Shown here: one piece after another, positions 39,120 to 50,264 of the stretch
How positions within the stretch are numbered: position 1 is the stretch's first letter
Layout of the letters: every line of letters starts with the position of its first letter
Assembly: GCA_041504365.1 (NCBI GenBank)
Contig: CP167917.1
Location: 248,001 to 312,000 of the forward strand
From: Dryocola sp. LX212
Lineage (GTDB): Bacteria; Pseudomonadota; Gammaproteobacteria; Enterobacterales; Enterobacteriaceae
DNA length: 64,000 nt
Reading direction: 5' to 3'
The notes under the pieces: model-generated
What the model was told of the DNA's origin: nothing
The model's database searches: none
Seen by the model: the letters and a program-made list of their open reading frames with translations, nothing else
Made by a program: the position numbers and the translations under genes

Positions 39120-41098
39120 CGCAGCTTACCGCCGGGAATTCGGCGCCGTACGGCTCGCACTATGACGGAAAAGGAGTGAACTTCACGCTATTTTCCGCCC
39201 ACGCGCACAAGGTGGAGCTGTGCGTCTTTGACGAGCACGGCCATGAACAGCGCTATGACCTGCCGGTGCGCACCGGGGACATCTGGCACGGCTATCTGCC
39301 CAATGCCAAACCGGGGCTGCTGTATGGCTACCGGGTTCACGGCCCGTGGGAGCCGCATAACGGCCATCGTTTTAATCCGGCGAAGCTGCTGCTCGATCCC
39401 TGCGCCCGCGTGGTGGTTGGCGGTCTGAACGACCATCCCCATTTTCACGGCGGCCATGACCAGCCGGACATGCAGGACGACGCCCATGAGATGGCGAAGT
39501 GCGTGGTGGTAAGGGAGACGTTCGACTGGGAAGACGACGAGCACCCGCGCACGCCGTGGGGCAACACGATTATTTATGAAGCCCACGTTCGCGGCCTGAC
39601 GCTGAAGCATCCCGGCATTCCTGAGGAGATCCGCGGCACCTACGCCGCGCTCGGCCATCCGGTGATGATCGCGTATTTCAAACGCCTGGGGATCACGGCG
39701 ATCGAACTGCTGCCGGTGGCGCATTTTGTTACCGAGCCGCGCGTCGCCCACTTAGGACTGAGCAACTACTGGGGCTACAACCCGCGGGCGTTCTACGCCG
39801 TTGAAGGCTACTACGCCATCAATCATGACCCGCTCAATGCCGCCAACGAACTACGCGGGGCAATCAAAGCGCTGCACAAGGCGGGCATCGAAGTGATTCT
39901 GGACATCGTGCTTAACCACAGCGCGGAGCTGGATCTGGACGGGCCAACCTTCTCCCTGCGCGGAATCGATAACCGTAGCTATTATTGGTTAATGGACAAC
40001 GGCGATTACCACAACTGGACGGGCTGCGGTAACGCGCTGAATCTCAGCACGCCGTGGGTGGTCAGCCAGATGGTGGACTGCCTGCGTTACTGGGTCGACA
40101 GTTGCCATGTTGACGGCTTCCGCTTCGATCTGGCGTCGATCATGGGGAGAACCCCGGAGTTTCGTCAGGATGCGCCGCTGTTTGAGGCGATCAAGAACGA
40201 TCCCGTCTTGTCGCAGATCAAGCTGATCGCTGAACCCTGGGATATCGGTGCGGGGGGTTACCAGGTGGGGAACTATCCACCGCTGTTTGCCGAATGGAAC
40301 GATCATTTCCGCGACGGGATGCGCCGCTTCTGGCTGCAGCAAGATTTATCGCTGGGGGGATTCGCCTGCCGCTTTGCCGGGTCGAGCGATGTCTACCGCG
40401 AGGGCGATCGCCGCCCTTCAGCCAGCATCAACCTGATTACCGCCCATGACGGCTTTACCCTGCGCGACTGCGTAAGTTTTAACCATAAGCACAACGAAGC
40501 CAACGGCGAAGATAACCGCGACGGGACGGGCAATAACTACAGCAACAACTATGGTTTCGAGGGACTGGAAGCCAGCCTGATTATCAAAGAACGGCGGCGT
40601 GACAGCGTGCACTCACTGCTGACAACGCTGCTGCTCTCTCAGGGGACTCCGATGCTGCTGGCGGGGGATGAACACGGACACAGCCAGCACGGCAACAATA
40701 ATGCCTACTGCCAGGACAATGCCCTTACCTGGCTTGACTGGGAGCACTGTAACGACGGTTTAACGACCTTTACCGCGGCGTTGATTCATCTGCGCCAGAC
40801 CATTCCGGCCCTTACCCGGAACGACTGGTGGGAGGACGGTGATGACAATGTGCGCTGGCTTAACAAAGAGGCTCAACCACTGAATGCCGATGAATGGCAA
40901 GGCGGGGTCCACCGCCTGCAAATCCTGCTCAGTGAACGTTGGCTTATTACGATAAATGCCACCGAAGAAGTTGCGGACATCGTATTACCCGAAGGGGAGT
41001 GGCGAGCCATTCCTCCCTTTGCCGGAGAGGACAACCCGGTGGTGATGGCTGTTTGGCATGGTCCTGCGCACGGAGTCTGCGTATTCCAGAAGTCATAA
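39116..41098 (+). CDS. glgX: Glycogen debranching enzyme GlgX
   Basis: Isoamylase-type GH13 enzyme that removes short branches left by glycogen phosphorylase. It has 660 residues (K-12 657). Catalytic segments: nucleophile Asp in [10 protein letters not shown], acid Glu in LIAEPWDIG, and Asp in ITAHDGFTL. Its 3' end carries the hairpin that probably regulates glgC. It starts within the end of glgB (ATGA). Confidence 0.96.
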   Translation: MTQLTAGNSAPYGSHYDGKGVNFTLFSAHAHKVELCVFDEHGHEQRYDLPVRTGDIWHGYLPNAKPGLLYGYRVHGPWEPHNGHRFNPAKLLLDPCARVVVGGLNDHPHFHGGHDQPDMQDDAHEMAKCVVVRETFDWEDDEHPRTPWGNTIIYEAHVRGLTLKHPGIPEEIRGTYAALGHPVMIAYFKRLGITAIELLPVAHFVTEPRVAHLGLSNYWGYNPRAFYAVEGYYAINHDPLNAANELRGAIKALHKAGIEVILDIVLNHSAELDLDGPTFSLRGIDNRSYYWLMDNGDYHNWTGCGNALNLSTPWVVSQMVDCLRYWVDSCHVDGFRFDLASIMGRTPEFRQDAPLFEAIKNDPVLSQIKLIAEPWDIGAGGYQVGNYPPLFAEWNDHFRDGMRRFWLQQDLSLGGFACRFAGSSDVYREGDRRPSASINLITAHDGFTLRDCVSFNHKHNEANGEDNRDGTGNNYSNNYGFEGLEASLIIKERRRDSVHSLLTTLLLSQGTPMLLAGDEHGHSQHGNNNAYCQDNALTWLDWEHCNDGLTTFTAALIHLRQTIPALTRNDWWEDGDDNVRWLNKEAQPLNADEWQGGVHRLQILLSERWLITINATEEVADIVLPEGEWRAIPPFAGEDNPVVMAVWHGPAHGVCVFQKS

Positions 41099-41106
41099 TA
41101 AAGGAG
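41067..41106 (+). promoter_or_regulatory. CsrA-type binding sites in the glgC leader
   Basis: A small hairpin, CGCA (41067-41070) with TGCG (41078-41081), presents CGGAGTC in its loop. A second GGA is part of the glgC Shine-Dalgarno AAGGAG (41101-41106). GGA in a hairpin loop plus GGA at the ribosome site is how CsrA represses E. coli glgC. Inferred from sequence only. Confidence 0.55.
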
Positions 41107-41112
41107 TCAGTC

Positions 41113-42396
41113 ATGGTTAGACTTGAGAAGAACGACCCTCTAATGCTGGCAAGACAGCTGCCGAATAAATCAGTTGCGCTGATTCTGGCAGGTGGCCGCG
41201 GTACCCGACTAAAAGACTTAACTTCTACGCGCGCGAAGCCCGCCGTCCACTTCGGCGGCAAATTTCGCATTATTGATTTTGCCCTATCTAACTGCATTAA
41301 CTCCGGCATCCGCCGTATTGGCGTGATCACCCAGTATCAGTCGCACACGCTGGTGCAGCACATCCAGCGCGGCTGGTCGTTCTTCAGCGAAGAGATGAAC
41401 GAGTTTGTCGATCTCCTGCCCGCGCAGCAGCGCGTACACGGGGAAAACTGGTATCGCGGTACGGCGGATGCCGTCACCCAGAACCTCGACATTATTCGTC
41501 GCTACAAGGCCGAATACGTGGTGATCCTGGCCGGGGACCATATCTACAAGCAGGACTACTCGCGCATGCTTATTGACCACGTCGAAAAAGGGGCGCGCTG
41601 TACCGTGGCCTGCATGCCGGTACCGCTGCATGAAGCGACAGCCTTCGGCGTGATGGCGGTTGACGAAGAAGACAAAATTATCGAATTCGTGGAAAAACCT
41701 GCCCATCCGCCGTCGATGCCGGGCGACGACAGCAAAGCGTTAGCCAGCATGGGGATCTACGTTTTTGATGCCGATTATCTCTACGAGCTGCTTGAGGCCG
41801 ACGACATCGATGAGAACTCCAGCCACGATTTCGGTAAGGACATCATCCCTTACGTCATGAAATCCGGCCAGGCGTTTGCCCACCCGTTCCCGCTCTCCTG
41901 CGTGCAGTCAGACCCGGACGCCGAGCCTTACTGGCGCGACGTTGGGACGCTTGAAGCCTACTGGAAGGCCAACCTTGACCTCGCGTCGGTGACGCCCGAA
42001 CTGGATATGTACGACCAGGAATGGCCCATCCGTACCCATATGGAACCGCTGCCGCCAGCCAAGTTCGTGCAGGACCGCTCGGGCAGCCACGGCATGACGC
42101 TGAACTCGCTGGTTTCCGGGGGCTGCATTATCTCCGGATCGGTGGTGGTGCAGTCGGTATTGTTCCCGCGGGTGCGCGTTAACTCGTTTTGTAATATCGA
42201 TTCGTCGGTGCTGCTGCCGGACGTAAAAGTCGGGCGCTCCTGCCGTCTGCGCCGCTGCATTATCGACAGGGCGTGTGTGATCCCTGAAGGCATGGTTATT
42301 GGCGAGAATGCTGAAGAAGACGGGCGCCGTTTCTATCGCTCGGAAGAAGGCATCGTGCTGGTGACCCGGGAAATGCTGGCCAGGCTGCAAGGTTAA
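41113..42396 (+). CDS. glgC: Glucose-1-phosphate adenylyltransferase (ADP-glucose pyrophosphorylase)
   Basis: Makes ADP-glucose from glucose-1-phosphate and ATP, the controlled step of glycogen synthesis (fructose-1,6-bisphosphate activates and AMP inhibits in E. coli). It has 427 residues from the ATG at 41113 (frame open from 40939), against 431 in K-12, with no internal gaps. The nucleotide loop [11 protein letters not shown] is at 27-37, and the C-terminus is a left-handed beta-helix. Residue 39 is Thr and residue 423 is Ala where E. coli has Lys39 and Arg423, both activator-site residues, and the C-terminus lacks the last four residues. Regulation may differ. Confidence 0.96.
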   Translation: MVRLEKNDPLMLARQLPNKSVALILAGGRGTRLKDLTSTRAKPAVHFGGKFRIIDFALSNCINSGIRRIGVITQYQSHTLVQHIQRGWSFFSEEMNEFVDLLPAQQRVHGENWYRGTADAVTQNLDIIRRYKAEYVVILAGDHIYKQDYSRMLIDHVEKGARCTVACMPVPLHEATAFGVMAVDEEDKIIEFVEKPAHPPSMPGDDSKALASMGIYVFDADYLYELLEADDIDENSSHDFGKDIIPYVMKSGQAFAHPFPLSCVQSDPDAEPYWRDVGTLEAYWKANLDLASVTPELDMYDQEWPIRTHMEPLPPAKFVQDRSGSHGMTLNSLVSGGCIISGSVVVQSVLFPRVRVNSFCNIDSSVLLPDVKVGRSCRLRRCIIDRACVIPEGMVIGENAEEDGRRFYRSEEGIVLVTREMLARLQG

Positions 42397-42505
42397 GAAG
42401 TGAAGGATTGACCCATGCGCGGCGCGTGCCGTGCGTGGTCATTTTATCGTTCGGCGTCTGTTCCTGACAAAACGCAGCGCCGAGACTTGCTATACGGGAG
42501 CGAGA

Positions 42506-43939
42506 ATGCAGGTCTTACATGTATGTTCTGAAATATTCCCACTGTTAAAAACCGGTGGACTTGCTGATGTACTTGGCGCGCTGCCCGCGGCTCAAATTGC
42601 CGGGGGTGTGGAAACACGCGTATTGCTGCCTGCGTTTCCTGATATTCGTCGCGGTATTACCGATGTGCAGGTGGTGTCACATCGCGATACCTTCGCGGGT
42701 CATATGACTTTGTTGTACGGCCAGCTAAACGGAGTGGGGATTTACCTGATAGACGCGCCACATTTATACGACCGTCCGGGCAGTCCGTACCACGACACCA
42801 ACCAGTTTGCCTATCCAGACAACGTGCTGCGTTTTGCCCTGCTCGGCTGGGCAGGTAGCGAGATGGCCTGCGGGCTGGACCCGTTCTGGCGCCCGGATAT
42901 CGTGCATGCTCACGACTGGCATGCGGGGCTGACGCCAGCCTATCTACGCGCGCGTGGCAACCCGGCAAAGTCGGTATTTACCGTCCATAACCTGGCCTAT
43001 CAGGGACTCTTTTACGCCCATCATATGAATGAAATTGACCTGCCATGGTCGTTCTATGACGTCAACGGCCTGGAGTTCAACGGTCAAATTTCGTACTTGA
43101 AGGCCGGCCTTTACTATGCTGATCATATTACGGCGGTCAGCCCAACCTACGCGCGGGAAATTACCGAGGCGCACTTCGCCTATGGGATGGAGGGGCTGCT
43201 GACTCAGCGCCACCGCGAAGGACGGTTGTCCGGCATCCTGAACGGCGTCGATGACAAAATCTGGGATCCGACCCATGACCTGCTGCTGAGTTCGCGCTAC
43301 AACCGCGACTCGCTGGAGGAGAAGGCGGAGAACAAACGACAGCTGCAGGTGGCGATGGGCCTGAAGGTGAACGACAAAGCGCCGCTGTTTGCGGTCGTGA
43401 GCCGCTTAACCAGCCAGAAAGGGCTGGATTTAGTGCTCGAAGCGCTGCCGGGGCTGCTGGAGCAGGGCGGCCAGCTGGCGCTGCTGGGGGCGGGCGACCC
43501 GGTCTTACAGGAAGGTTTTCTGGCGGCGGCTGCCGAGCATCCCGGCCAGGTTGGCGTGCAGATTGGCTATCACGAAGCATTCTCCCACCGCATTATGGGC
43601 GGCGCGGACGTTATTCTGGTTCCAAGCAGGTTTGAGCCATGCGGCTTAACGCAATTGTACGGCCTGAAATATGGCACTTTGCCGCTGGTGCGGCGCACGG
43701 GCGGACTGGCGGATACGGTATCCGACACCTCCCTTGAGAATCTGGCGGACGGAATCGCAACGGGTTTTGTCTTTGAAGACAGTAATGCCTGGTCGCTGCT
43801 GCGTGCGATCAGACGTGCTTTCGTGCTGTGGTCCCGCCCGTCGTTGTGGCGTTTTGTCCAGCGTCAGGCCATGAATATGGATTTTAGCTGGCAGGTAGCG
43901 GCGCAGTCCTACCGCGACCTATATCAACGCTTGTTGTAA
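42506..43939 (+). CDS. glgA: Glycogen synthase (ADP-glucose type)
   Basis: GT5 glycosyltransferase adding glucose from ADP-glucose to glycogen chains. It has 477 residues from the ATG at 42506, the K-12 length; the frame reaches 42431. ADP-glucose-binding KTGGLADV has Lys15, and the C-terminal lobe shows [14 protein letters not shown] with the family's catalytic Glu. The gap after glgC is 109 bp with no obvious terminator. Confidence 0.97.
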   Translation: MQVLHVCSEIFPLLKTGGLADVLGALPAAQIAGGVETRVLLPAFPDIRRGITDVQVVSHRDTFAGHMTLLYGQLNGVGIYLIDAPHLYDRPGSPYHDTNQFAYPDNVLRFALLGWAGSEMACGLDPFWRPDIVHAHDWHAGLTPAYLRARGNPAKSVFTVHNLAYQGLFYAHHMNEIDLPWSFYDVNGLEFNGQISYLKAGLYYADHITAVSPTYAREITEAHFAYGMEGLLTQRHREGRLSGILNGVDDKIWDPTHDLLLSSRYNRDSLEEKAENKRQLQVAMGLKVNDKAPLFAVVSRLTSQKGLDLVLEALPGLLEQGGQLALLGAGDPVLQEGFLAAAAEHPGQVGVQIGYHEAFSHRIMGGADVILVPSRFEPCGLTQLYGLKYGTLPLVRRTGGLADTVSDTSLENLADGIATGFVFEDSNAWSLLRAIRRAFVLWSRPSLWRFVQRQAMNMDFSWQVAAQSYRDLYQRLL

Positions 43940-43959
43940 TCATCCAGGAATCACTGATT

Positions 43960-46407
43960 ATGAACGCACCCTTTTCCTATGCGTCGCCTACGCTGAGCGT
44001 CGAAGCGTTAAAGCACTCGATAGCGTATAAGCTGATGTTTACGGTGGGTAAAGATCCTGCCATTGCCAACAAGCACGAGTGGCTGAACGCCACGCTGTTC
44101 GCCGTCCGCGACCGGCTGGTGGAACGCTGGCTGCGCTCAAACCGCGCGCAGCTCTCCCAGGAAGTTCGTCAGGTTTATTACCTGTCGATGGAATTTCTGA
44201 TTGGCCGCACGCTCTCCAACGCGCTGCTTTCGCTGGGCATTTATGACGACGTGAAGAACGCCCTCGAAGAGATGGGCCTCGACCTCGAAGAGCTGATCGA
44301 CGAAGAAAACGACCCCGGACTGGGTAATGGCGGCCTCGGGCGTCTTGCGGCCTGCTTCCTCGATTCGCTTGCTACGCTCGGTTTACCGGGACGCGGCTAC
44401 GGTATCCGCTACGACTACGGCATGTTCAAACAGAATATTGTGGACGGGCGGCAGAAAGAGTCCCCAGACTACTGGCTGGAATACGGTAACCCGTGGGAGT
44501 TTAAGCGCCACAATACCCGCTACAAAGTGCGTTTCGGCGGGCGCGTGCAGCTTGAAGGCAAAAAATCCCGCTGGGTGGAAACCGAAGAGATCCTCGCAGT
44601 GGCCTACGACCAGATTATTCCCGGCTACGACACCGATGCGACCAACACCCTGCGCCTGTGGAACGCCCAGGCCAGTAGCGAAATCAACCTCGGCAAATTC
44701 AACCAGGGTGACTACTTCGCGGCGGTGGAGGATAAAAACCATTCCGAGAACGTCTCCCGCGTGCTTTATCCGGACGATACGACCTATTCGGGGCGCGAGC
44801 TGCGTCTGCGGCAGGAGTACTTCCTGGTCTCCGCCACCGTGCAGGACATTCTCAGCCGTCATTACCAGCTCCATAAAACCTACGCCAATCTGGCAGATAA
44901 GATTGCGATTCACCTCAATGACACCCACCCGGTGCTGTCTATCCCTGAGCTGATGCGCGTGCTGATGGACGAGCATAAATTCAGCTGGGAAGACGCCTTT
45001 GAGGTGACCTGCCAGGTGTTCTCCTACACCAACCACACGCTGATGAGCGAGGCGCTGGAGTCCTGGCCGGTAGACATGCTCGGCAAAATCCTGCCGCGCC
45101 ATCTGCAAATAATCTTCGAGATTAACGACTACTTCCTTAAAACCTTGCAAGAGCAGTATCCGAACGATACCGGCCTGCTGGGGCGCACCTCAATCATAGA
45201 CGAGTCCAACGGTCGCCGCGTGCGCATGGCCTGGTTGGCGGTGGTCGCCAGCCACAAGGTGAACGGCGTCTCCGAGCTGCACTCAAACCTGATGGTGCAG
45301 TCGCTGTTTGCCGACTTTGCCGCCATCTTCCCGATGCGCTTTAGCAATAAAACCAACGGCGTCACGCCGCGTCGCTGGCTGGCGCTGGCGAACCCGCCGC
45401 TGTCAGACGTGCTGGACGAAAACATTGGCCGTACCTGGCGCACCGATCTGGGCCAGCTTAATGAGCTGAAGCAGCATATCGATTACCCGACCGTGCATCA
45501 GGACGTGCGCAAGGCGAAGCTTGCCAACAAGAAACGGCTGGCGGAATACATCGGCCAGCAGCTGAACGTGGTGGTGAACCCTAACGCTTTGTTTGACGTG
45601 CAGATCAAGCGCATACATGAATACAAGCGCCAGTTGATGAACGTGCTGCACGTTATCACGCGCTATAACCGCATCAAAGCCGACCCAACGGCGGACTGGG
45701 TGCCGCGCGTCAATATTTTTGCCGGTAAGGCCGCATCGGCTTACTACATGGCGAAGCACATTATTCATCTTATTAACGATGTGGCGGCGGTGATCAACAA
45801 CGATCCGGATATGAAAGATCGTCTGAAAGTGGTCTTTATTCCGAACTACAGCGTGAGCCTCGCGCAGATCATCATTCCGGCTGCGGATCTCTCCGAGCAG
45901 ATTTCGCTTGCGGGCACAGAGGCCTCCGGCACCAGCAATATGAAGTTTGCCCTCAACGGCGCGCTGACCATTGGCACCCTGGACGGCGCAAACGTCGAGA
46001 TGCTGGAGCACGTCGGTGAGGACAACATCTTTATCTTTGGTAATACGGCGGAGGAAGTCGAAGAGCTGCGGCGCAACGGTTACAAGCCGCGCGAGTATTA
46101 CGAACAGGATGAAGAGCTGCACCAGGTGCTGACGCAAATTGGCAGCGGCACCTTCAGCCCCGGCGAACCGACGCGCTACCGCGATCTGCTGGATTCACTG
46201 ATTAACTTTGGGGATCACTACCAGGTGCTGGCGGACTACCGCAGCTACGTGGACTGCCAGGACAAGGTGGACGAACTATACCGTCAGCCAGAAGAATGGA
46301 CCATTCGCACCATGTACAACATTGCCAACATGGGTTATTTCTCATCTGACAGGACGATTCAGGAGTACGCCGACGAAATCTGGCATATCAAGCCGGTGCG
46401 GCTTTAA
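43960..46407 (+). CDS. glgP: Glycogen phosphorylase
   Basis: Releases glucose-1-phosphate from glycogen chain ends. It has 815 residues, the K-12 length. Pyridoxal phosphate is carried by Lys662 in [14 protein letters not shown]. It is about half identical by eye to MalP in this window but has an N-terminal extension. Last gene of glgBXCAP. A REP-type hairpin follows. Confidence 0.97.
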   Translation: MNAPFSYASPTLSVEALKHSIAYKLMFTVGKDPAIANKHEWLNATLFAVRDRLVERWLRSNRAQLSQEVRQVYYLSMEFLIGRTLSNALLSLGIYDDVKNALEEMGLDLEELIDEENDPGLGNGGLGRLAACFLDSLATLGLPGRGYGIRYDYGMFKQNIVDGRQKESPDYWLEYGNPWEFKRHNTRYKVRFGGRVQLEGKKSRWVETEEILAVAYDQIIPGYDTDATNTLRLWNAQASSEINLGKFNQGDYFAAVEDKNHSENVSRVLYPDDTTYSGRELRLRQEYFLVSATVQDILSRHYQLHKTYANLADKIAIHLNDTHPVLSIPELMRVLMDEHKFSWEDAFEVTCQVFSYTNHTLMSEALESWPVDMLGKILPRHLQIIFEINDYFLKTLQEQYPNDTGLLGRTSIIDESNGRRVRMAWLAVVASHKVNGVSELHSNLMVQSLFADFAAIFPMRFSNKTNGVTPRRWLALANPPLSDVLDENIGRTWRTDLGQLNELKQHIDYPTVHQDVRKAKLANKKRLAEYIGQQLNVVVNPNALFDVQIKRIHEYKRQLMNVLHVITRYNRIKADPTADWVPRVNIFAGKAASAYYMAKHIIHLINDVAAVINNDPDMKDRLKVVFIPNYSVSLAQIIIPAADLSEQISLAGTEASGTSNMKFALNGALTIGTLDGANVEMLEHVGEDNIFIFGNTAEEVEELRRNGYKPREYYEQDEELHQVLTQIGSGTFSPGEPTRYRDLLDSLINFGDHYQVLADYRSYVDCQDKVDELYRQPEEWTIRTMYNIANMGYFSSDRTIQEYADEIWHIKPVRL

Positions 46408-46411
46408 AGAT

Positions 46412-46443
46412 TAGGGCGGAAAACGCTACGCTTTTCCGCCCTA
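46412..46443. repeat. REP-like perfect hairpin between glgP and glpR
   Basis: A 12-bp perfect stem (TAGGGCGGAAAA and complement) with an 8-base loop between convergent genes, followed by ACC with A-rich context. It may terminate both transcripts. It marks one edge of the inverted glp block. Confidence 0.8.
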
Positions 46444-46459
46444 AAAAACCGTTAAAGGC

Positions 46460-47218
46460 TCAGCACAGCTCCAGCACCAGATTGTTATCTTTGATCACCT
46501 GCATCACGCCCGGCGGTGGCGGCACGTCGGTATAGACCTGATCCACAAGGCTGATGCTGCCCAAATTCACCATCGCGTTACGGCCAAATTTGGAGTGGTC
46601 TACGACCAGCATCACGCAGCGGGAGTTTTCGATAATCGCCTTTTTGGTGCGCACTTCGTGGTAATCAAACTCCAGCAGCGAGCCGTCGCTGTCGATGCCG
46701 CTGATCCCCAGAATGCCGAAGTCGAGACGGAACTGGGAGATAAAATCGAGCGTCGCCTCGCCGATGATCCCACCGTCGCGGCTGCGGAGCTCACCGCCTG
46801 CCAGAATGATGCGAAAATCCTCTTTCACCATCAGCGTGTTGGCGACGTTCAGGTTGTTGGTGACGACGCGCAGATTGCTGTGGTCCAGCAGGGCATGGGC
46901 AACTGCCTCCGGCGTGGTGCCGATGTCGATAAACAGCGTGGCGCCGTTCGGGATCTGGCTTGCCACTTTACGGGCGATGCGCTCTTTCTCTGCCGTCTGG
47001 GTAGCTTTGCGATCGTGCCATGAAGTATTCACCGAACTGGACGGCAGCGCCGCCCCGCCGTGGTGGCGCATAATTAAATTCTGATCCGCCAGGTCGTTCA
47101 GATCCCGGCGAATGGTCTGCGGGCTGACCGCAAACTGCTCCACCAACTCCTCGGTGCTGACATAGCCCTGTTTTTTAACCAGTTCGACAATCGCGTCGTG
47201 ACGTTGTGTTTGTTTCAC
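46460..47218 (-). CDS. glpR: Glycerol-3-phosphate regulon repressor GlpR (DeoR family)
   Basis: Represses glp operons; glycerol-3-phosphate is the inducer. It has 252 residues, the K-12 length, with an N-terminal winged helix (YVSTEELVEQFAVSPQTIRRDLNDL) and a DeoR sugar-phosphate domain containing GTTPEAVAHAL. The start here is GTG. It lies 19 bp after glpG, so it belongs to glpEGR. Sites for it are visible before glpD. Confidence 0.96.
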   Translation of the reverse strand: MKQTQRHDAIVELVKKQGYVSTEELVEQFAVSPQTIRRDLNDLADQNLIMRHHGGAALPSSSVNTSWHDRKATQTAEKERIARKVASQIPNGATLFIDIGTTPEAVAHALLDHSNLRVVTNNLNVANTLMVKEDFRIILAGGELRSRDGGIIGEATLDFISQFRLDFGILGISGIDSDGSLLEFDYHEVRTKKAIIENSRCVMLVVDHSKFGRNAMVNLGSISLVDQVYTDVPPPPGVMQVIKDNNLVLELC

Positions 47219-47237
47219 GCAGGCCTACCTCTGATTT

Positions 47238-48071
47238 TTATGTTCGTTTTCGCGCATGCAGGGTATCCACCATCGCCATCGCAAGTCCAACCAGTAATCC
47301 GGTGACGTGGGCGGCATTGGCAATCGACATGCCTAAAATATCGAAGTAGCCAAGCACAATCCACAGCACGGCAAAGGCCATCAGGCCGCGCTGCATAAAG
47401 ATGCCGCTTTCCGGGTCGCGCTCACCGCGCAGCCAGACGTAGCCCATCAGCGCGTAGACCGTACCGGACAGGCCGCCGAACAGCGGGCCGCTGAATTTAG
47501 CCTGCACGTAGCCGCTGAGCAGCGCCGAAATAAGGGTCAGCACGATGAGTTTTCCACTGCCGAGGCGTTTCTCCAGCGGGCCGCCGAGATACCACCACCA
47601 TAGCAGGTTGAAGGTGATGTGCAGGATGGAAAAGTGCAGCAGCGCGTGGCTGAAATAGCGCCAGAACTCATACTTCAGGCTGTCCGCGTACGGCCAGGCG
47701 AGCAGGGCCATGACGGTGCGATCGCCCATTACCTGCATTGCCAGATAGACCAGCACGCAGGCGGCAATCATCGCCAGCGTGAACGGCCCGGCTTTTTGTT
47801 TGATGGTGGCAAAGAAGGGATAGCGCTGGTAGCGCAGCCCGCTTGCGGTATCGCCCGCAGACCAGCTGGCAGCCAGATAGCGCGCGTCGCCTGGGTTGGC
47901 GAGAAACTGCTCCAGTTCGCTGCGGACTTTTGCTTCCTGAGCGTCGTCCGCCAGCCAGACATCGCTTTGCTGCTGATGCTGCTGCAGGGTCAGGACAACG
48001 CCCTGGGTCGCCATATAGTCGACGAACGCCTGCGCAACCCGGGGGTTGGCAAACGAGGTAATCATGATCAT
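47238..48071 (-). CDS. glpG: Rhomboid intramembrane serine protease GlpG
   Basis: Cleaves membrane proteins within the bilayer. It has 277 residues from the ATG at 48071 (MIMITSF); a TTG at 48086 is less likely. The N-terminal cytoplasmic domain covers about 1-90, followed by six helices. The catalytic pair is Ser202 in [12 protein letters not shown] and His255 in ANAAHVTGL, one position later than in E. coli (201 and 254). The family HxxxN is HITFN. Middle gene of glpEGR. Confidence 0.96.
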   Translation of the reverse strand: MIMITSFANPRVAQAFVDYMATQGVVLTLQQHQQQSDVWLADDAQEAKVRSELEQFLANPGDARYLAASWSAGDTASGLRYQRYPFFATIKQKAGPFTLAMIAACVLVYLAMQVMGDRTVMALLAWPYADSLKYEFWRYFSHALLHFSILHITFNLLWWWYLGGPLEKRLGSGKLIVLTLISALLSGYVQAKFSGPLFGGLSGTVYALMGYVWLRGERDPESGIFMQRGLMAFAVLWIVLGYFDILGMSIANAAHVTGLLVGLAMAMVDTLHARKRT

Positions 48072-48136
48072 AGGGTTTTCAGCCAAATCCGTACAAAGGG
48101 AAGCAGTATACCCGCTTAACGACGCTTTTATTACCT

Positions 48137-48466
48137 TCAGGCTGCGCCGTGGGTGACTTCAGCCGGGAAATGGCGATGCCAGGCATCAAAGCCGCCGTCA
48201 ACGCTGTAGACGCTGTCATACCCCTGCTGCAGCAAATACTGGGCCGCGCCCTTGCTGCTGTTACCGTGATAGCACATCACCATCACCGGCGTGTCGAAAT
48301 CCGTCTGCTGCATAAAAGCGACCAGCCGGTCGTTAGTCAGGTGGAAAGCGCCCGGCGTGTGGCCCATCGCAAAGCTTTGCGGATCGCGGATATCAACTAA
48401 TACCGCCAGCTTCTGGTGCAGCTTCTGGTGTGCTTCTTCCACACCAATACATTCAAATTGATCCAT
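48137..48466 (-). CDS. glpE: Thiosulfate sulfurtransferase GlpE
   Basis: Single-domain rhodanese, 109 residues from the ATG at 48466 (MDQFECI, as in K-12). The active-site Cys65 is in [10 protein letters not shown], which fits the rhodanese loop. An upstream in-frame ATG at 48484 is less likely. First gene of glpEGR, divergent from glpD. Confidence 0.95.
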   Translation of the reverse strand: MDQFECIGVEEAHQKLHQKLAVLVDIRDPQSFAMGHTPGAFHLTNDRLVAFMQQTDFDTPVMVMCYHGNSSKGAAQYLLQQGYDSVYSVDGGFDAWHRHFPAEVTHGAA

Positions 48467-48557
48467 AACGTTGCTCGTATACAAATAAAGGAAAAGGGGC
48501 TGGCTGAGCGCAATACTAAGCGAAAGCCAGCGCCGGCCGCTGATATTAACGCCATAA

Positions 48558-48573
48558 TGTTATCTATATCACG
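48558..48573 (+). promoter_or_regulatory. CRP site in the glpE-glpD intergenic region
   Basis: TGTTA-TCTATA-TCACG, 8 of 10 key bases of the CRP consensus, placed as in E. coli glpD, which needs cAMP-CRP. Confidence 0.7.
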
Positions 48574-48618
48574 CAGAAATGTTTTTTTTTCGTTACCAAA
48601 AGTCCGGTCACTTGCTAT

Positions 48619-48658
48619 CATGAGCGATAACGAACATTTATGAGCTTTAACGAAAGTG
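48619..48658 (+). promoter_or_regulatory. Two GlpR operators upstream of glpD
   Basis: Adjacent 20-bp sites (GAGCGATAACGAACATT and GAGCTTTAACGAAAGTG cores) match the E. coli glpD operator pair nearly base for base, directly ahead of the glpD start. Confidence 0.85.
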
Positions 48659-48670
48659 TGTGAGGGCAGC

Positions 48671-50179
48671 ATGGAAACCAAAGATCTGATTGTCATTGGC
48701 GGCGGTATCAACGGCGCCGGTATTGCAGCTGACGCCGCGGGCCGCGGCCTGTCCGTGTTAATGCTGGAGGGGCAGGACCTGGCCTGCGCCACCTCATCCG
48801 CCAGCTCGAAATTAATCCACGGCGGCCTGCGCTACCTGGAACACTACGAATTCCGCCTGGTGAGCGAAGCGCTCGCCGAACGCGAGGTGCTGCTGAACAT
48901 GGCGCCGCATATTGCTTTCCCGATGCGCTTCCGCCTGCCGCACCGCCCGCATCTGCGCCCGGCGTGGATGATCCGTATCGGTCTGTTTATGTACGACCAT
49001 CTGGGCAAACGTACCAGCCTGCCAGCTTCCACCGGTTTGCGTTTTGGCTCAGATTCAGTACTGAAATCCGAGATCGTGCGCGGTTTCGAATATTCCGACT
49101 GCTGGGTAGACGATGCACGCCTTGTGCTGGCGAACGCGCAGATGGTGACCAAAAAAGGCGGCGAGGTGAAAACCCGCACCCGCGCAACCAGCGCCCGCCG
49201 TGAAAACGGCCACTGGATCGTGGAGGCGCAGGACATCGACACCGGCGAAACCTTTTCCTGGCGCGCGCGCGGCCTGGTTAATGCTACCGGACCGTGGGTA
49301 AAAGACTTTTTCGACGACGGGCTGAAACTGCCGTCTCCTTACGGTATCCGCCTGATCAAGGGGAGCCATATCGTGGTGCCGCGCGTGCATAACCAGAAGC
49401 AGGCGTACATTCTGCAAAACGAAGATAAGCGCATCGTGTTCGTGATCCCGTGGATGGACGAATTCTCCATCATCGGCACGACCGACGTGGAATACAAAGG
49501 TGACCCGAAAGCGGTGCACATTGACGAAAGCGAAGTGAAATACCTGCTGGACGTCTATAACGAACACTTCAAAAAAAACCTGAGCCGTGAAGACGTGGTG
49601 TGGACCTACTCTGGGGTGCGGCCGCTGTGTGATGACGAGTCCGACTCTCCGCAGGCCGTAACCCGCGACTACACGCTGGATATTCATGATGAAAACGGCA
49701 GGGCGCCGCTGCTGTCCGTCTTTGGCGGCAAGCTGACAACTTACCGTAAACTGGCCGAACACGCGCTGGACAAGCTGCAAACCTACTACCCTAAAATGGG
49801 ACCGGCCTGGACGAAAGACAGCAGGCTGCCGGGTGGGGATATCTCCGGCGATCGCGATGATTTTGCCGCCCAGCTGCGCCGCCGCTATTCGTTCCTGAGT
49901 GAGGGCCTTGCCCGTCGCTTTGCCCGAACCTACGGCAGCAACAGCGAGCTGATTCTGGCGGATGCGGCGAGTATCAGAGATTTAGGCGAAGATTTTGGCC
50001 ATGAGTTTTACGAGGCCGAACTGCGCTATCTGGCCGAGCATGAGTGGGTAAGACGCGTGGAGGATGCTATCTGGCGCCGGACGAAATTAGGCATGTGGCT
50101 GACGGACGAGCAGCAGTCGCGGGTGGCGCAGTGGCTGGCAAAGCGGAACGGTAAGGCCCAGCTCTCTTTGGCTTCATAA
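48671..50179 (+). CDS. glpD: Aerobic glycerol-3-phosphate dehydrogenase
   Basis: Membrane-associated flavoenzyme that oxidises glycerol-3-phosphate to dihydroxyacetone phosphate and passes electrons to quinone. It has 502 residues from the ATG at 48671 (GAGGG upstream); K-12 has 501. FAD binding shows GGGINGAGIAADAAGRG at 10-26, and SSASSKLIHGGLRYLEHYEFRLV is the family signature. Transcribed alone toward malT. Confidence 0.97.
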   Translation: METKDLIVIGGGINGAGIAADAAGRGLSVLMLEGQDLACATSSASSKLIHGGLRYLEHYEFRLVSEALAEREVLLNMAPHIAFPMRFRLPHRPHLRPAWMIRIGLFMYDHLGKRTSLPASTGLRFGSDSVLKSEIVRGFEYSDCWVDDARLVLANAQMVTKKGGEVKTRTRATSARRENGHWIVEAQDIDTGETFSWRARGLVNATGPWVKDFFDDGLKLPSPYGIRLIKGSHIVVPRVHNQKQAYILQNEDKRIVFVIPWMDEFSIIGTTDVEYKGDPKAVHIDESEVKYLLDVYNEHFKKNLSREDVVWTYSGVRPLCDDESDSPQAVTRDYTLDIHDENGRAPLLSVFGGKLTTYRKLAEHALDKLQTYYPKMGPAWTKDSRLPGGDISGDRDDFAAQLRRRYSFLSEGLARRFARTYGSNSELILADAASIRDLGEDFGHEFYEAELRYLAEHEWVRRVEDAIWRRTKLGMWLTDEQQSRVAQWLAKRNGKAQLSLAS

Positions 50180-50185
50180 GGCGAA

Positions 50186-50259
50186 GTGGCGGAAGGCGCA
50201 GGCTTATCCGACCTACAAATTCAAAGATTTAGGGCGGACAAGCGTAAGCGCCATCCGCC
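50186..50259. repeat. BIME (two inverted REP units) between glpD and malT
   Basis: Units at 50186-50216 and 50231-50259 in opposite orientation between convergent genes. This is the right edge of the inverted glp block. Confidence 0.85.
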
Positions 50260-50264
50260 ATTTA

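Noticed and set aside
40939-41112. Upstream extension of glgC into glgX
   Set aside because: The AAGGAG site and MVRLEKND start at 41113 match K-12; the extension is an out-of-frame reading of glgX.
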